From Paenibacillus tundrae (GTDB lineage Bacteria; Bacillota; Bacilli; Paenibacillales; Paenibacillaceae), in the NCBI RefSeq assembly GCF_030812775.1, contig NZ_JAUSTI010000008.1, positions 248,001-312,000 on the forward strand: a DNA stretch of 64,000 bases, written 5' to 3'. Below are positions 35,542 to 44,379 of the stretch, piece after piece. Each line of letters starts with the position of its first letter. The first letter of the stretch is position 1. Made by a program: the position numbers and the translations under genes. Below the pieces are notes generated by a model. It did not search any database. It was not told the DNA's origin and worked only from the letters and a program-made list of their open reading frames with translations.

Positions 35542-35551
35542 CAAACGTTTG
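35542..35551. promoter_or_regulatory. Third CAAACGTTTG operator, behind the regulator gene
   Basis: Same palindrome (GTGCAAACGTTTGTCCAA), 26 bases past the regulator's stop and about 1.26 kb from the promoter-proximal site. Confidence 0.6.
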
Positions 35552-35616
35552 TCCAAATCCCAATGGAATTGAACACGATTCACAAGGTTGCCTCGTTTGT
35601 AGAGTCACCATGAAGA

Positions 35617-35640
35617 AGCCGCATCATGAGATGCGGCTCT
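35617..35640 (+). terminator. Terminator after the LacI gene
   Basis: AGCCGCATC-ATGA-GATGCGGCT stem followed by CTTAGTTC. Short compact hairpin with a weak T-run. Confidence 0.6.
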
Positions 35641-35774
35641 TAGTTCATTCCACAGAATTATATGCACGGTCGTGCATGTTCTCTTTGAGCACTTGAAGTG
35701 CTGTAATTGCATCGATTTTTACATGCTCCGTCCGATCATTCTGTTATTAGCAATTCTCCCACTACGCACTCGAA

Positions 35775-36533
35775 TTAGTATGAACTCCAGCCTGCATCAG
35801 CTGTAATGACGGTTCCGTTAACGAAGCTAGATTCATCCGAGCCGAGGAACAAAGCCACTTTGGCAATCTCTTCACTCGTACCTACACGTGGGTTGATCGC
35901 CATACCTAGTTGTTGGCGTCCAGCTCCAAATGGGCTGATTCCCGTCATTGATGAGCTAATGTTGGTTGCCACAGCTCCTGGAGCGATAGCATTACAACGA
36001 ATGCCTTGCTCGGCATACATGTACCCCGTATTTTTGGTGAATCCAATCACCGCGTGTTTGGAAGCTGTATAAGCGGCTCCCGCACGTCCACCATGCAATC
36101 CGCCTGCTGAAGCAATGTTCACGATAACTCCTTTTTGTTTCTCTTGGAAGATTGGCAATACTTTACGCGTAGTCCGCATCACGCTGGTTGTATTTACGGC
36201 GAACAATCTCTCCCACTTCTCATCCGTGATATCCGCTGCAGGCTCCATGCCATCCATAATACCTGCATTGTTCACCAGAATGTCCACAGTACCGTATGTG
36301 CTTACCGTCACATCAATCAGATTTTGCACATCTTCTTCTTTGGCTACATTAGCCAAAACCACGATGGCTTCTCCGCCTGATTCCTTGATCTCACTAGCAA
36401 CTGTCTGAGCGGACTGTTCGTTAATATCTGACACAACGACTTTGGCACCTTCTCTAGCATATAGTGTGGCAATCGCTTTCCCCATGCCTGAACCTGCACC
36501 TGTCACAACAGCAACTTTATCTTGAAGTTTCAT
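35775..36533 (-). CDS. Short-chain dehydrogenase/reductase
   Basis: 252 residues, classical SDR. Cofactor motif TGAGSGMGKA at 11-20, NNAG at 88-91, catalytic Ser142, Tyr155 and Lys159 (YTASK). D36 after strand 2 (VVVSDIN) suggests NAD preference. The C-terminal FVNGTVITADAGWSSY is typical of glucose-1-dehydrogenase and FabG-like enzymes. Substrate unknown. AAGGAGG precedes the ATG. Divergent from a TetR regulator, with a palindrome between them, so probably its target. Confidence 0.85.
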   Translation of the reverse strand: MKLQDKVAVVTGAGSGMGKAIATLYAREGAKVVVSDINEQSAQTVASEIKESGGEAIVVLANVAKEEDVQNLIDVTVSTYGTVDILVNNAGIMDGMEPAADITDEKWERLFAVNTTSVMRTTRKVLPIFQEKQKGVIVNIASAGGLHGGRAGAAYTASKHAVIGFTKNTGYMYAEQGIRCNAIAPGAVATNISSSMTGISPFGAGRQQLGMAINPRVGTSEEIAKVALFLGSDESSFVNGTVITADAGWSSY

Positions 36534-36570
36534 ATCTTAATTCCTCCTTTTTGTATTCGTTTACAATAAA

Positions 36571-36592
36571 TTAACAAACAAATGTTCATTAA
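36571..36592. promoter_or_regulatory. Palindrome upstream of the SDR gene, candidate TetR operator
   Basis: The arms TTAACAAACA and TGTTCATTAA, 2 bases apart, match at 8 of 10 positions. They lie 38 bases before the SDR start. A related half site (TTAACGAACA) lies near 36660. Confidence 0.5.
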
Positions 36593-36714
36593 CTCGTATC
36601 CTTAGTATAATAAGTCATAGCTTTTGGGATCAATCAGTAAAAGCTTGCCCTATTGTACGTTAACGAACACTTCAGACGCCTATTGTACATTTATTAATCA
36701 AGTCCATAAATGCG

Positions 36715-36882
36715 TGTTCAAAAAGAGCGGTTTTCAGTACCAAGAAGATGGGATAAAGATAGAAATGGAGTAGCGAAGCGTAGGCAGAACTACGTGAGCA
36801 ACGGACATTTCGGCTGAATCCCATATTCGACGCTGAGATGCCGACAGGCATCCTTCGTCATCAAAAGCGTAATTTTTGAACA
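36715..36882. repeat. MITE-like element with 10-base inverted ends
   Basis: TGTTCAAAAA at 36715-36724 and TTTTTGAACA at 36873-36882 are perfect inverted ends. The 168-base body has no gene. Its right end lies 24 bases before the TetR start codon, so the element probably forms the regulator's 5' untranslated region. Confidence 0.65.
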
Positions 36883-36905
36883 ACTATACAAAGGGAGGAA
36901 ATTCG

Positions 36906-37553
36906 ATGTCAGACCCTACTGAATCCACCGATCGAAGAATTAAGAAATCCAAAGCTGCGCTGAAACATGCGCTCATTAAGCTTATGCAAAAGCACCCTTT
37001 TAGAGAAATATCCATCACCGATATTGTGAAGTTGGCGGATCTGAATCGGGGAACATTCTATAAGCACTATCATTACAAAGAAGACCTGTTTAACGAGATC
37101 ATAGACGATGTCATCCAAGACCTGGTGACCTCTTACCGAGAGCCTTACCAAGGCAAAGAAATATTTGAAGTGAGTCATATGCCATCATCAGCCATCCGCA
37201 TCTTTGAGCATGTCTATCAGCACGCTGCATTCTATACTCTTGCCGTCAAATCCGAGGCATCTTCCAGCTTCCAACAGATGATCTGTAATGTTCTACGCGA
37301 CCTCGCCTTACAGGATCTAAACGAAATATTCCCAACGCATATCAACCGCGAGCTGCTCGCAAGTTATCAATCTCATGCTATCTTCGGCATGATTATCGAG
37401 TGGATTCATCAGGATTTCAGACACAGCCCCGGTTATATGGCCGAGGAATTGTTCAAAATTATTAATTATAAACCCGCTAATGTGGTCTATCATTCGACTC
37501 ACAGCGAACCTGCAACACAATATGTACAAAAAAATGGAATGACCCTCGAATGA
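36906..37553 (+). CDS. TetR/AcrR-family transcriptional regulator
   Basis: Start at ATG 36906 with GGGAGG upstream; a frame from 36876 would begin inside the repeat element. About 215 residues. The N-terminal helix-turn-helix reads ISITDIVKLADLNRGTFYKHYHYKEDLF, a standard TetR DNA-binding unit, followed by a helical ligand domain of the DhaS-like TetR_C_7 kind (QSHAIFGMIIEWIHQDF). Divergent from the SDR gene, which it probably represses. Ligand unknown. Confidence 0.85.
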   Translation: MSDPTESTDRRIKKSKAALKHALIKLMQKHPFREISITDIVKLADLNRGTFYKHYHYKEDLFNEIIDDVIQDLVTSYREPYQGKEIFEVSHMPSSAIRIFEHVYQHAAFYTLAVKSEASSSFQQMICNVLRDLALQDLNEIFPTHINRELLASYQSHAIFGMIIEWIHQDFRHSPGYMAEELFKIINYKPANVVYHSTHSEPATQYVQKNGMTLE

Positions 37554-37678
37554 ATAATTCCCATTTGCCTCATATTAATTAAGGTATAGCTGAATAGATT
37601 CGTAGGATATGGTTAAAAGAACATATACGGCATATTCAACTTTTTACATGTAAACCTAATTTGATATGAGGAGGAATC

Positions 37679-38728
37679 ATGATGACATCTTTTAAGTATC
37701 GGCTAGAACAAAAGGAACCTCGGACAGGCTCTGGCGGAATTACCCGCGGCGCTTCAGTTAAAGATTTCCCTGCTTCAATCGGCATTGCTGGCGTATCCAT
37801 GCGATTAGAGCCGGGAGGCATGCGTGAACTGCATTGGCATGCTAACGCAGCAGAATGGGCTTACGTCATCAGCGGTTCCTGTCGTACAACTGTGATCCAT
37901 CCGGATGGACATGCCTATACGGATACGTTCGAGCCAGGCGATGTTTGGTATTTCCCTCGCGGATACGGGCATTCCATTCAGGGACTCGGCCCGGACGAAT
38001 GTCATTTTATTTTGATTTTTGATAACGGTGATTTCTCGGAGGATCATACTTTTAGTATTACCGATTTTTTTACTCAGACCCCGAACAACATCGTCGCTCA
38101 GAATCTTGGCATCACCGAAGAGCAGGCTGCCAAGCTGAATCAGGGTGAAGCCTACTTTGCCAAAGGACCCGTACCCAACGATAGTTCATCTTCCGGTACA
38201 TACCGACGTAATTCGGAGCTGACCACCATTCACCGATATCCACTCCTTGCCAAACAGCCTAGACGAGCACCAGGAGGTGGTACGCAACGTACCGTGACTG
38301 TTGAGGACTTCCCCATCTCCACCACGATGGCTGGGTCTCTCATTGAATTGCAGCCAGGTGCGCTACGGGAGATGCATTGGCATCCTAATGCAGACGAGTG
38401 GCAGTACTACATTAGTGGTCAGGCTGAAATGACAGTATTCCTCGCAGAGGGTCATGCGGTAACAGAGCATTTCGAAGCAGGCGATGTTGGCTATGCACCT
38501 ATGGGAGCTGGGCATTATATCAAAAATACCGGAGACGACGTCTGCCGTGTATTAATCGGCTTCAACAGCGGGCACTACGAAGCCATTGATTTGAGTGAAT
38601 GGATTGCAGGTAACCCAGACGACCTGTTATCCACAAATTTGGGTATGACCAAAGAAGAAGCAGCCAAGCTTCCGAATGACACCCTCTTCATCGCACCAGA
38701 TAAGCAAAAGAATAGCTCTCAATCCTAA
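37679..38728 (+). CDS. oxdC: Oxalate decarboxylase (bicupin)
   Basis: 349 residues, two cupin domains. Site 1: RELHWHANAAEW (His52, His54, Glu59) with His98 in GYGH; site 2: REMHWHPNADEW with a later GAGH. Each site holds Mn. The active-site lid reads SEDHT with E121; in Bacillus OxdC the lid is SENST and this Glu directs decarboxylation to formate and CO2 rather than oxidation. It raises local pH by consuming protons with oxalate. GAGGAGG precedes the start. It follows the TetR gene by 125 bases, probably as a separate unit. Confidence 0.88.
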   Translation: MMTSFKYRLEQKEPRTGSGGITRGASVKDFPASIGIAGVSMRLEPGGMRELHWHANAAEWAYVISGSCRTTVIHPDGHAYTDTFEPGDVWYFPRGYGHSIQGLGPDECHFILIFDNGDFSEDHTFSITDFFTQTPNNIVAQNLGITEEQAAKLNQGEAYFAKGPVPNDSSSSGTYRRNSELTTIHRYPLLAKQPRRAPGGGTQRTVTVEDFPISTTMAGSLIELQPGALREMHWHPNADEWQYYISGQAEMTVFLAEGHAVTEHFEAGDVGYAPMGAGHYIKNTGDDVCRVLIGFNSGHYEAIDLSEWIAGNPDDLLSTNLGMTKEEAAKLPNDTLFIAPDKQKNSSQS

Positions 38729-38916
38729 CGTGCCTACGTCTAGCTCTAGCACTAGGACTAGGCGTCCATGCTAAACCAAGACATATATAGGTTATCAACT
38801 TGTTGTCGGATAAGAATTCAGAGGTTCGTGTCAACATACTTGGTTGAATCCGATCGTATCGCTCGCATACACTAGACTGATCTGCATCACTGCTTTCACG
38901 AACCAGAAGAGAGGCT

Positions 38917-39654
38917 ATGTCTATGACCATAACGCCTGATTCGACCAATAACCATCAAGACACAACTAAACGTATTGGACATACTGTAGAACGCTTAGAG
39001 CCGGGACTATCCCGGCTTTTATTATCATCAGCTCTAGTGCTGATTGCCGGATTTATTGATGCCATTGGCTATCTAGGATTAGGCAAGGTTTATTTGTCTT
39101 TTATGAGCGGTAATAGCACCAAGCTAGGCATTTCACTCTTTAAAGGTGACTACTCCGTATGGGCAACGACGGGGGTTGTCGTGCTGTTATTTATTGTCGG
39201 GGCATTTATCGGTACGTTGATAACGGAACTATCCAGACAATATCATTTGACGTTAATTTTAAGCGCGGAATCTATCTTATTCGTTATTGCAATCACCTGG
39301 GTTATATTGCTCCACAACGACAGCATTCTCTTTCCACTCGCAGTAGCGATGGGCATGCAAAATACGATGCACCAGATGGTCGCTCATGCTGACGTAGGCA
39401 AAGGCTTCGTGTCAGGAACCTTGTTCGGGATTGGACAAGCCATCGCTAAAGCTGTACGCGGCAAAGCTCCTGTATCCGAATGGGCTGTTCTGGCACTATC
39501 TTGGATTACGTTTGTCCTCGGGGCCGCTCTGGGAGCACTCCTGTTCACTCAAGCCAGTCTATTCATTTCCTTAATCGTGGCTCTGTCAGCCCTTGTGCTG
39601 CTGATTCCATATACACTCTACATGCAACGACAAAGAACGGTTGACCCTGGATAA
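38917..39654 (+). CDS. YoaK family (DUF1275) membrane protein
   Basis: 245 residues, about six or seven hydrophobic helices. DUF1275 features: LVLIAGFIDAIGYLGLGKVYLSFMSGNST near the N-terminus, and MGMQNTMHQ...FVSGTLFGIGQAIA in the middle. Family members are bacterial inner-membrane proteins with unsettled function, sometimes called small-molecule or oxalate/formate-associated transporters. Location behind oxalate decarboxylase makes a link to oxalate or formate movement conceivable, but that is speculation. Confidence 0.8.
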   Translation: MSMTITPDSTNNHQDTTKRIGHTVERLEPGLSRLLLSSALVLIAGFIDAIGYLGLGKVYLSFMSGNSTKLGISLFKGDYSVWATTGVVVLLFIVGAFIGTLITELSRQYHLTLILSAESILFVIAITWVILLHNDSILFPLAVAMGMQNTMHQMVAHADVGKGFVSGTLFGIGQAIAKAVRGKAPVSEWAVLALSWITFVLGAALGALLFTQASLFISLIVALSALVLLIPYTLYMQRQRTVDPG

Positions 39655-39672
39655 TTCGGGGTCAACCGTTCT
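39634..39672. terminator. Terminator overlapping the end of the DUF1275 gene
   Basis: AGAACGGTTGACCC...GGGTCAACCGTTCT, a near-perfect 14-base stem. The left arm codes for the last residues of the protein and the stop codon is in the loop. It serves two convergent genes. Confidence 0.8.
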
Positions 39673-39698
39673 ATTTATAACTCGGCTATGCGATCATG

Positions 39699-40838
39699 CT
39701 ACAATCCCAGCTTCTGCCCTTTCTCCAGTCGCTGAATCTGCTGCTCTCCCGTATCCGCGAGTTCACGGAACTGTGTAATTGTCTCCCGCATCCGCGGTAA
39801 TGCTTCCTGCTTATATACACTGATTGAATCCAGTGCAGACAGGACATCCGTGAACGCTTGCTTCATCGTATCGACCGAAATGCTTGCATCATACGCCTGC
39901 TTTTGAATGGCGATGCCTTGATCCTTGAGCATTTTGGATGTGCCTGCGATGAGGTCATTCGTCGTCTGGTTCAGTAGTTCAATTTTCTGCAAAACAATCT
40001 TCTGATTATAAAGCGCACTTGCTACGGTTACGGCAATTTTCAGTGCCGATATGGTTACATTCTTCGCCCGATCTACCCCGCGAATTAGTTCCTTATTGTT
40101 ACGGATGACCACTTCAATTGCCATGATTCCTTGTTGGTTAACCACCAACATCTGCTGCAGATCCATCACCCGTTGCCGAAGCGGGAACAACACTTCTTCT
40201 GTAATGAAACGAACCTTCTCCGGATCTTCATTGCGTACCTTCGCCGCCTCAATCTGTCCATCAATAGATTCGTCCATCAGCACACCTAACTGAATTTCCT
40301 TCTGTAATCGCTTGGTTAATTCGCGTAAGTTCTGCTGTTCAATTTCTAGAGTCGTATTGTCATTGCGTAGCGTTGCTCGCCCCTTGTCCAGGGAGGTCAC
40401 GATGTCTGCAATGACCGCATCTGCTTTCTGGTACTTCAAAAAATACGCGCGTAGCGGATTGAACAACTTGCCCAGAAAGCCAGTCTTAGCAAAGTCGACC
40501 ACGCTCGGGTCGAGATCCTTCAGTTGCATATGCAGCTCGGTTAAGCCTTTGGCTACCTGACCGCCCTCGTCTCCCGTCTTGGACAGATGTCCAACGGAGA
40601 CTTGAAGCAACGCGTTTTTCTCCGAAGAGGATCTCATCGTGTTCATGCCAAAGCCCTCAATGGATTGCAGAATCTCCTTGCGTTTCTCCAACGATTCAAG
40701 GTCAAGTGTCATGATCATCTCTACGTTGGCATTCGCCACTTGTTGCAGCTCGGCGACCTCCGCGGGCACTGGTTTCACTTCTTCCTCAATCACTTTCTGA
40801 ATTTCCTTCTGACTAGGTATCTCCATGGAAAATGACAT
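39699..40838 (-). CDS. telA: TelA-family (toxic anion resistance) protein
   Basis: 379 residues, soluble and strongly helical. It matches the TelA/KlaA family along its length (FLGKLFNPLRAYFLKYQKADAVIADIVTSLDKG; LFPLRQRVMDLQQMLVVNQQGIMAIEVVIRNNKELIRGVDRA). TelA is linked to tellurite resistance and to cell-envelope stress; the mechanism is unclear. It is the last gene of a leftward three-gene unit with an SBP/VWA protein and a membrane protein, 81 bases after the former. Confidence 0.88.
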   Translation of the reverse strand: MSFSMEIPSQKEIQKVIEEEVKPVPAEVAELQQVANANVEMIMTLDLESLEKRKEILQSIEGFGMNTMRSSSEKNALLQVSVGHLSKTGDEGGQVAKGLTELHMQLKDLDPSVVDFAKTGFLGKLFNPLRAYFLKYQKADAVIADIVTSLDKGRATLRNDNTTLEIEQQNLRELTKRLQKEIQLGVLMDESIDGQIEAAKVRNEDPEKVRFITEEVLFPLRQRVMDLQQMLVVNQQGIMAIEVVIRNNKELIRGVDRAKNVTISALKIAVTVASALYNQKIVLQKIELLNQTTNDLIAGTSKMLKDQGIAIQKQAYDASISVDTMKQAFTDVLSALDSISVYKQEALPRMRETITQFRELADTGEQQIQRLEKGQKLGL

Positions 40839-40919
40839 TGACGTTCCCCCTTTAAAATAACAGCTTCATCGACCTATATGCTCAATTCCAAACGGTGTAC
40901 ACGAACTAGGTTAAACAGA

Positions 40920-42608
40920 TTACATCTGTACGTTGAACAGGTTCCCAATCTTGTACACAACATCGTCGGTATCCGCATTAATACTTGCGGCTTCGTTAAT
41001 GCTGGAGATGCTCTCCAATGCTTTGATGTCTGCGTTGTAGCCAATGGTGTAAATCGGCACCTGATACGTCTCGACTAACTCACGAATATCCTGCAACGTA
41101 TGCCCCTCATTGGTCTCACCATCACTTAAAACAAAGATCAACGGCTTCACATCGGGATTAGCGGCCTTGTAATCCTCCAACATCTTCATCGCCACAACGA
41201 TTCCGTCAAAGGTCGCTGTTCCTCCACCTGCTTGCAAGCTATCTACCGTGCCTACAAACATGGATTGCTGGTTCGTATCATACTTGGCAATAGGTAAGTT
41301 GACGGTAACTCCACTGGAGTAGGATACTAAGCCGATGCTGTTATCCGTACCCAGATACTTCTGTCCTTTGTGCAAGGACTCCTTAAGCCGGTTAAGCGGT
41401 TCTCCATCCATGCTTCCAGATACATCGGTAACGAACACAGCGGCAATAGGTTTGCTGCCATTTTTCTTCTCTTTCCATACTTTCTGCGCGGACAACAGCG
41501 TACCGCCATCTACCGCTGCTACCTCTGATTTATAATCCGGGAGGCCATTAAAACCGAACTCCTCGGCTGATTTCTGGTATTTATCTTGCGTCACGAATTC
41601 CGCAAACTTCTGGATGATCTCCTGCTTGTTCTGCGGCAATTGACCGAGAGCATAGAGCGGGCTGTCATGTCTTACTCCAAATGGAGTGAACACATATCCA
41701 CTCTTCAGATCGGCTGTATTCACAAATGTCTGGTATTCGAGAACAAAAGCATCCAAACGGCCTGACTTGGCAGCTTCCCGCATCTGAATTGTCGTGGACG
41801 CGGTAAACGGTACGTTCGCCTGGAATTTCTCAAAGCCTTGAATCGCCTTCTCCCCAAGCGGATTCGAGCTGTCATACGTGTTCAGCGCTGTCACGAGGAA
41901 ATTTAGTCCCGTGGAGCTCGCAAATGGATCGGTATACCCCATCGCAAGTTCGTTCTTCGCAATCGCTTCAGTGACTGTCTTTACATTGACAGAGCCATAC
42001 GTATCAACCAGTGCATCATATTTCGCTTTGGAAATGACGATTCCAGGCACGTTACCAACGATTCGTTCGGACACCATCTCTGTCTTCACTCCGCTTGCCT
42101 CTACCATCTCGCCCCACAGTTCATTGGAAGGTGTGAAGGCATCGGGCACATACTTGCCTGACTTGATATAGTCGGTAGCTGTTCCAGAGGCAATATTCCG
42201 AACCTTCACCGACACTGGTTTACCATCAACGCTGATATTTGCTTGGTTGAATTCTTGCGCTACTTCGGTTAACCAGCCGTCCACTCCGCTGCCCGACTTC
42301 TCCGTGGAAGAGAAAATTTCGACGTAATCATTCGTTGTATTCTCTACCGCAATCGGGAACTTGGATATGTCCGGCAGCGATTCTGCGACATCAACCGGAT
42401 CCAGATCAATCTGGCCCTTAACCGGTTCGGCTGTTGCCGGCGCGATGTCAGCATACAACTTTCCTAGCTCCTTACCTGCATTCTCCGTGCTGACCTGTGA
42501 AGATGACTTACCGAAGTTTGACGTCAGTGTAATTCCTGCATAGACTAGGCCAAACACAAGCACCAACATTACAATGGATATGAAAAAAAACTTCCCCTTC
42601 TTCGCCAT
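40920..42608 (-). CDS. Membrane-anchored solute-binding plus von Willebrand A domain protein
   Basis: 562 residues. One N-terminal membrane anchor (about 8-30), a family-1-like solute-binding domain (about 75-370: GWLTEVAQEFNQANISV, DAFTPSNELWGEMVEASG, ELAMGYTDPFASSTGLNFL), then a VWA domain with an intact MIDAS: D395 in TDVSGSMDG, T in GGGTATFDG, and D in LSDGETNEG. It should bind a divalent metal and a protein or ligand outside the membrane. It has no ABC permease partner nearby, so it is probably a sensor or scaffold. Sits 12 bases after the membrane protein gene. Confidence 0.85.
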   Translation of the reverse strand: MAKKGKFFFISIVMLVLVFGLVYAGITLTSNFGKSSSQVSTENAGKELGKLYADIAPATAEPVKGQIDLDPVDVAESLPDISKFPIAVENTTNDYVEIFSSTEKSGSGVDGWLTEVAQEFNQANISVDGKPVSVKVRNIASGTATDYIKSGKYVPDAFTPSNELWGEMVEASGVKTEMVSERIVGNVPGIVISKAKYDALVDTYGSVNVKTVTEAIAKNELAMGYTDPFASSTGLNFLVTALNTYDSSNPLGEKAIQGFEKFQANVPFTASTTIQMREAAKSGRLDAFVLEYQTFVNTADLKSGYVFTPFGVRHDSPLYALGQLPQNKQEIIQKFAEFVTQDKYQKSAEEFGFNGLPDYKSEVAAVDGGTLLSAQKVWKEKKNGSKPIAAVFVTDVSGSMDGEPLNRLKESLHKGQKYLGTDNSIGLVSYSSGVTVNLPIAKYDTNQQSMFVGTVDSLQAGGGTATFDGIVVAMKMLEDYKAANPDVKPLIFVLSDGETNEGHTLQDIRELVETYQVPIYTIGYNADIKALESISSINEAASINADTDDVVYKIGNLFNVQM

Positions 42609-42620
42609 ACGAGCAACCCC

Positions 42621-43358
42621 TCACTGTCTATATAATTTGGTGTGCTTAATTAATTGATCAATCTCCTGCATACAAGGCATCTGTTCGATATCTCCGGCCT
42701 CATAGCTGTCTAGGCGTGAAATCTCTAGTAGCAACTGATCCAGCTTGAGCAGAATTTCCTCATTGGTGTGGAGTGAATCTTTTACGTAGGTTAGGTAGTC
42801 GTTGTACACTTTCGTTTTTTCCTGAAAAAGCTTTTGTGGCAAGCTCGCGGATTTGGATTTCATCATATTGGCATAATCCGCTTCATCAAATACATTCAAT
42901 CGATTCAACACGCTTCGAATGTTCAGGTACAACAGCTTCTCTACTTCCAGCGTGACGGAGGCAAATTTCTTGTAGCTCAGTTCTCCGGGATCAAATCGTT
43001 GATGCAGTACATTCAGGAGCGTCTCTTTCTTTTTTTTCATCCGACTAAGTTGGGATAAACCCAGCGTAATATCTTCTTCGAGCACTTTGATGCGTCTATA
43101 AAAAGATAAAGCCTCCACATAATCCTCATGTGTTTCGATATGCCTCACAGGCAGAACAACCGGTTGCCTGAACAACAAGGTATAGCTGCCATAGAACAGA
43201 GCCAATGCGCTACCAAACAGCAGCGTCACCGAAAGTGCTGTCGTGAATGCACTCTCCCCAAATTCTAGTCCGATAAAGCCCGGTGAGAATGCTAGAACAT
43301 TCACCGCCACGATGCCGAGGATCAGTCCGAGAAACTTTATGTATTTGGTCATGTTCAA
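42621..43358 (-). CDS. Membrane protein of the TelA/VWA operon (XpaC-like)
   Basis: 245 residues. TTG start 43358 is preferred since GGAGG lies 8 bases upstream; ATG 43352 is the alternative. Two transmembrane helices lie at about 8-25 and 38-60, then a cytoplasmic helical region with Lys/Arg-rich coiled segments (SRMKKKKETLLNVL; QEKTKVYNDYLTYVKDSLHTNEEILLKLDQLL). It is similar in layout to XpaC-like proteins that accompany TelA in Firmicutes. First gene of the operon and perhaps the membrane link for TelA. Function unknown. Confidence 0.65.
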   Translation of the reverse strand: MNMTKYIKFLGLILGIVAVNVLAFSPGFIGLEFGESAFTTALSVTLLFGSALALFYGSYTLLFRQPVVLPVRHIETHEDYVEALSFYRRIKVLEEDITLGLSQLSRMKKKKETLLNVLHQRFDPGELSYKKFASVTLEVEKLLYLNIRSVLNRLNVFDEADYANMMKSKSASLPQKLFQEKTKVYNDYLTYVKDSLHTNEEILLKLDQLLLEISRLDSYEAGDIEQMPCMQEIDQLIKHTKLYRQ

Positions 43359-43847
43359 TCATTCGACCTCCTTTCATGTTAGATATTAGACTTCATGTCG
43401 TTTTTCCCCTGTTTATCTCATTCTCATTGTACATGATGTTAACGCTCTCAGGTGGATATGATTGGATATTCTGATACTATAACTATACGTAGCTTGGGCT
43501 TATCCCATTTCATCTTTAAGGGACAACGTTGCAACGAATTGGCTAACTTGTGGTCAAACTGTAGAAGTGTGTTACCTGGAAATAGCAGATTGTGGATGAT
43601 GAGAAGTTAAACGGTAATACGCGGAAAATTGCTATGCGTGTCATTTTTTATATAAATGCGTGTTCACTCGTGTGCCCCTCGGGGTGAAAGACTACCCATT
43701 CGAAATGTCTTGATACGCAAACCAGGAATATTTTAAACACACCTCATCTGAAATGTAGACTTTCAAAAAACACACCTCTTATATTTACTCTGAAACTTAA
43801 TTTACAGTAATATACCCATATCATGGTAGATTTGAGGAGGAGACGAT
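43359..43847. other. 489-base gap without clear gene
   Basis: Holds the 5' region of the TelA operon and of the lipoprotein to the right. A small CCCC-TC-GGGG hairpin lies near 43672-43684. No other structure is evident. Confidence 0.4.
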
Positions 43848-44171
43848 ATACAAAAAAATAAGTCTCAGATTATATTTGTTTTTGTATTTGTTGTCCTAAT
43901 TTTGGGAGGCTGTAGCTTCAAGTCTGATTCTAGCGCAGATACTCAAGTCGTTAGCAAGGCTATGGAGGCAGGAAAAACATATTTTAAAGAAAAATATGAT
44001 CTTAACGTAGAGTTTACCCGCCACAAGTTTAATCCTCCCAGCCTCGGAGCAGATGTTGGACTATATGGACATTTAATAGAAAATACGAATACCGAAGTGT
44101 TTCTCCTTATAAACTATGAAACACTTGAAATTGTCACTGCCGCTATCCCCGAAGGACTAGTTAACAAATAA
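43848..44171 (+). CDS. Small lipoprotein, apparent ATA start
   Basis: The frame is open from just after a TGA at 43833. The only ordinary start is TTG 43902, inside the lipobox, which cannot give a signal peptide. An ATA at 43848 with GGAGGAG just before it gives a full lipoprotein signal: QKNKSQ, a long hydrophobic stretch and lipobox LGGC. The mature part of about 85 residues contains a conserved-looking KTYFKEKYDLNVEFT stretch. Either ATA is used (rare), or the base is an error for ATG. No family recognised. Confidence 0.55.
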   Translation: MQKNKSQIIFVFVFVVLILGGCSFKSDSSADTQVVSKAMEAGKTYFKEKYDLNVEFTRHKFNPPSLGADVGLYGHLIENTNTEVFLLINYETLEIVTAAIPEGLVNK

Positions 44172-44226
44172 CATTTACGGAATGGATTACTTTTTGTGAT
44201 CCTTTCCTGTATCTAAAAAATGAAAA

Positions 44227-44251
44227 ATACCCCGGCAAGATGCCGGAGTAT
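44227..44251 (-). terminator. Terminator after the GH127 gene
   Basis: ATACTCCGGCA-TCT-TGCCGGGGTAT with one mismatch, followed on the minus strand by TTTTTC. Confidence 0.65.
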
Positions 44252-44379
44252 CGGAATGGTCAGATCTTTAATTTAACAAGCCTCGTGAACTTACTTCTGT
44301 TAAGGATTAGCTTAACTTGAATAGCTGCTGGAGTGAAATCTCCAGTTCAGGATATAACACCGATTGAATCGCCCTCTGC

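Noticed and set aside
43398..43425. Possible Fur box (AATGAGAATGAGATAA-like)
   Set aside because: Only one degenerate half-site. The flanking TelA operon and lipoprotein have no iron-related features.
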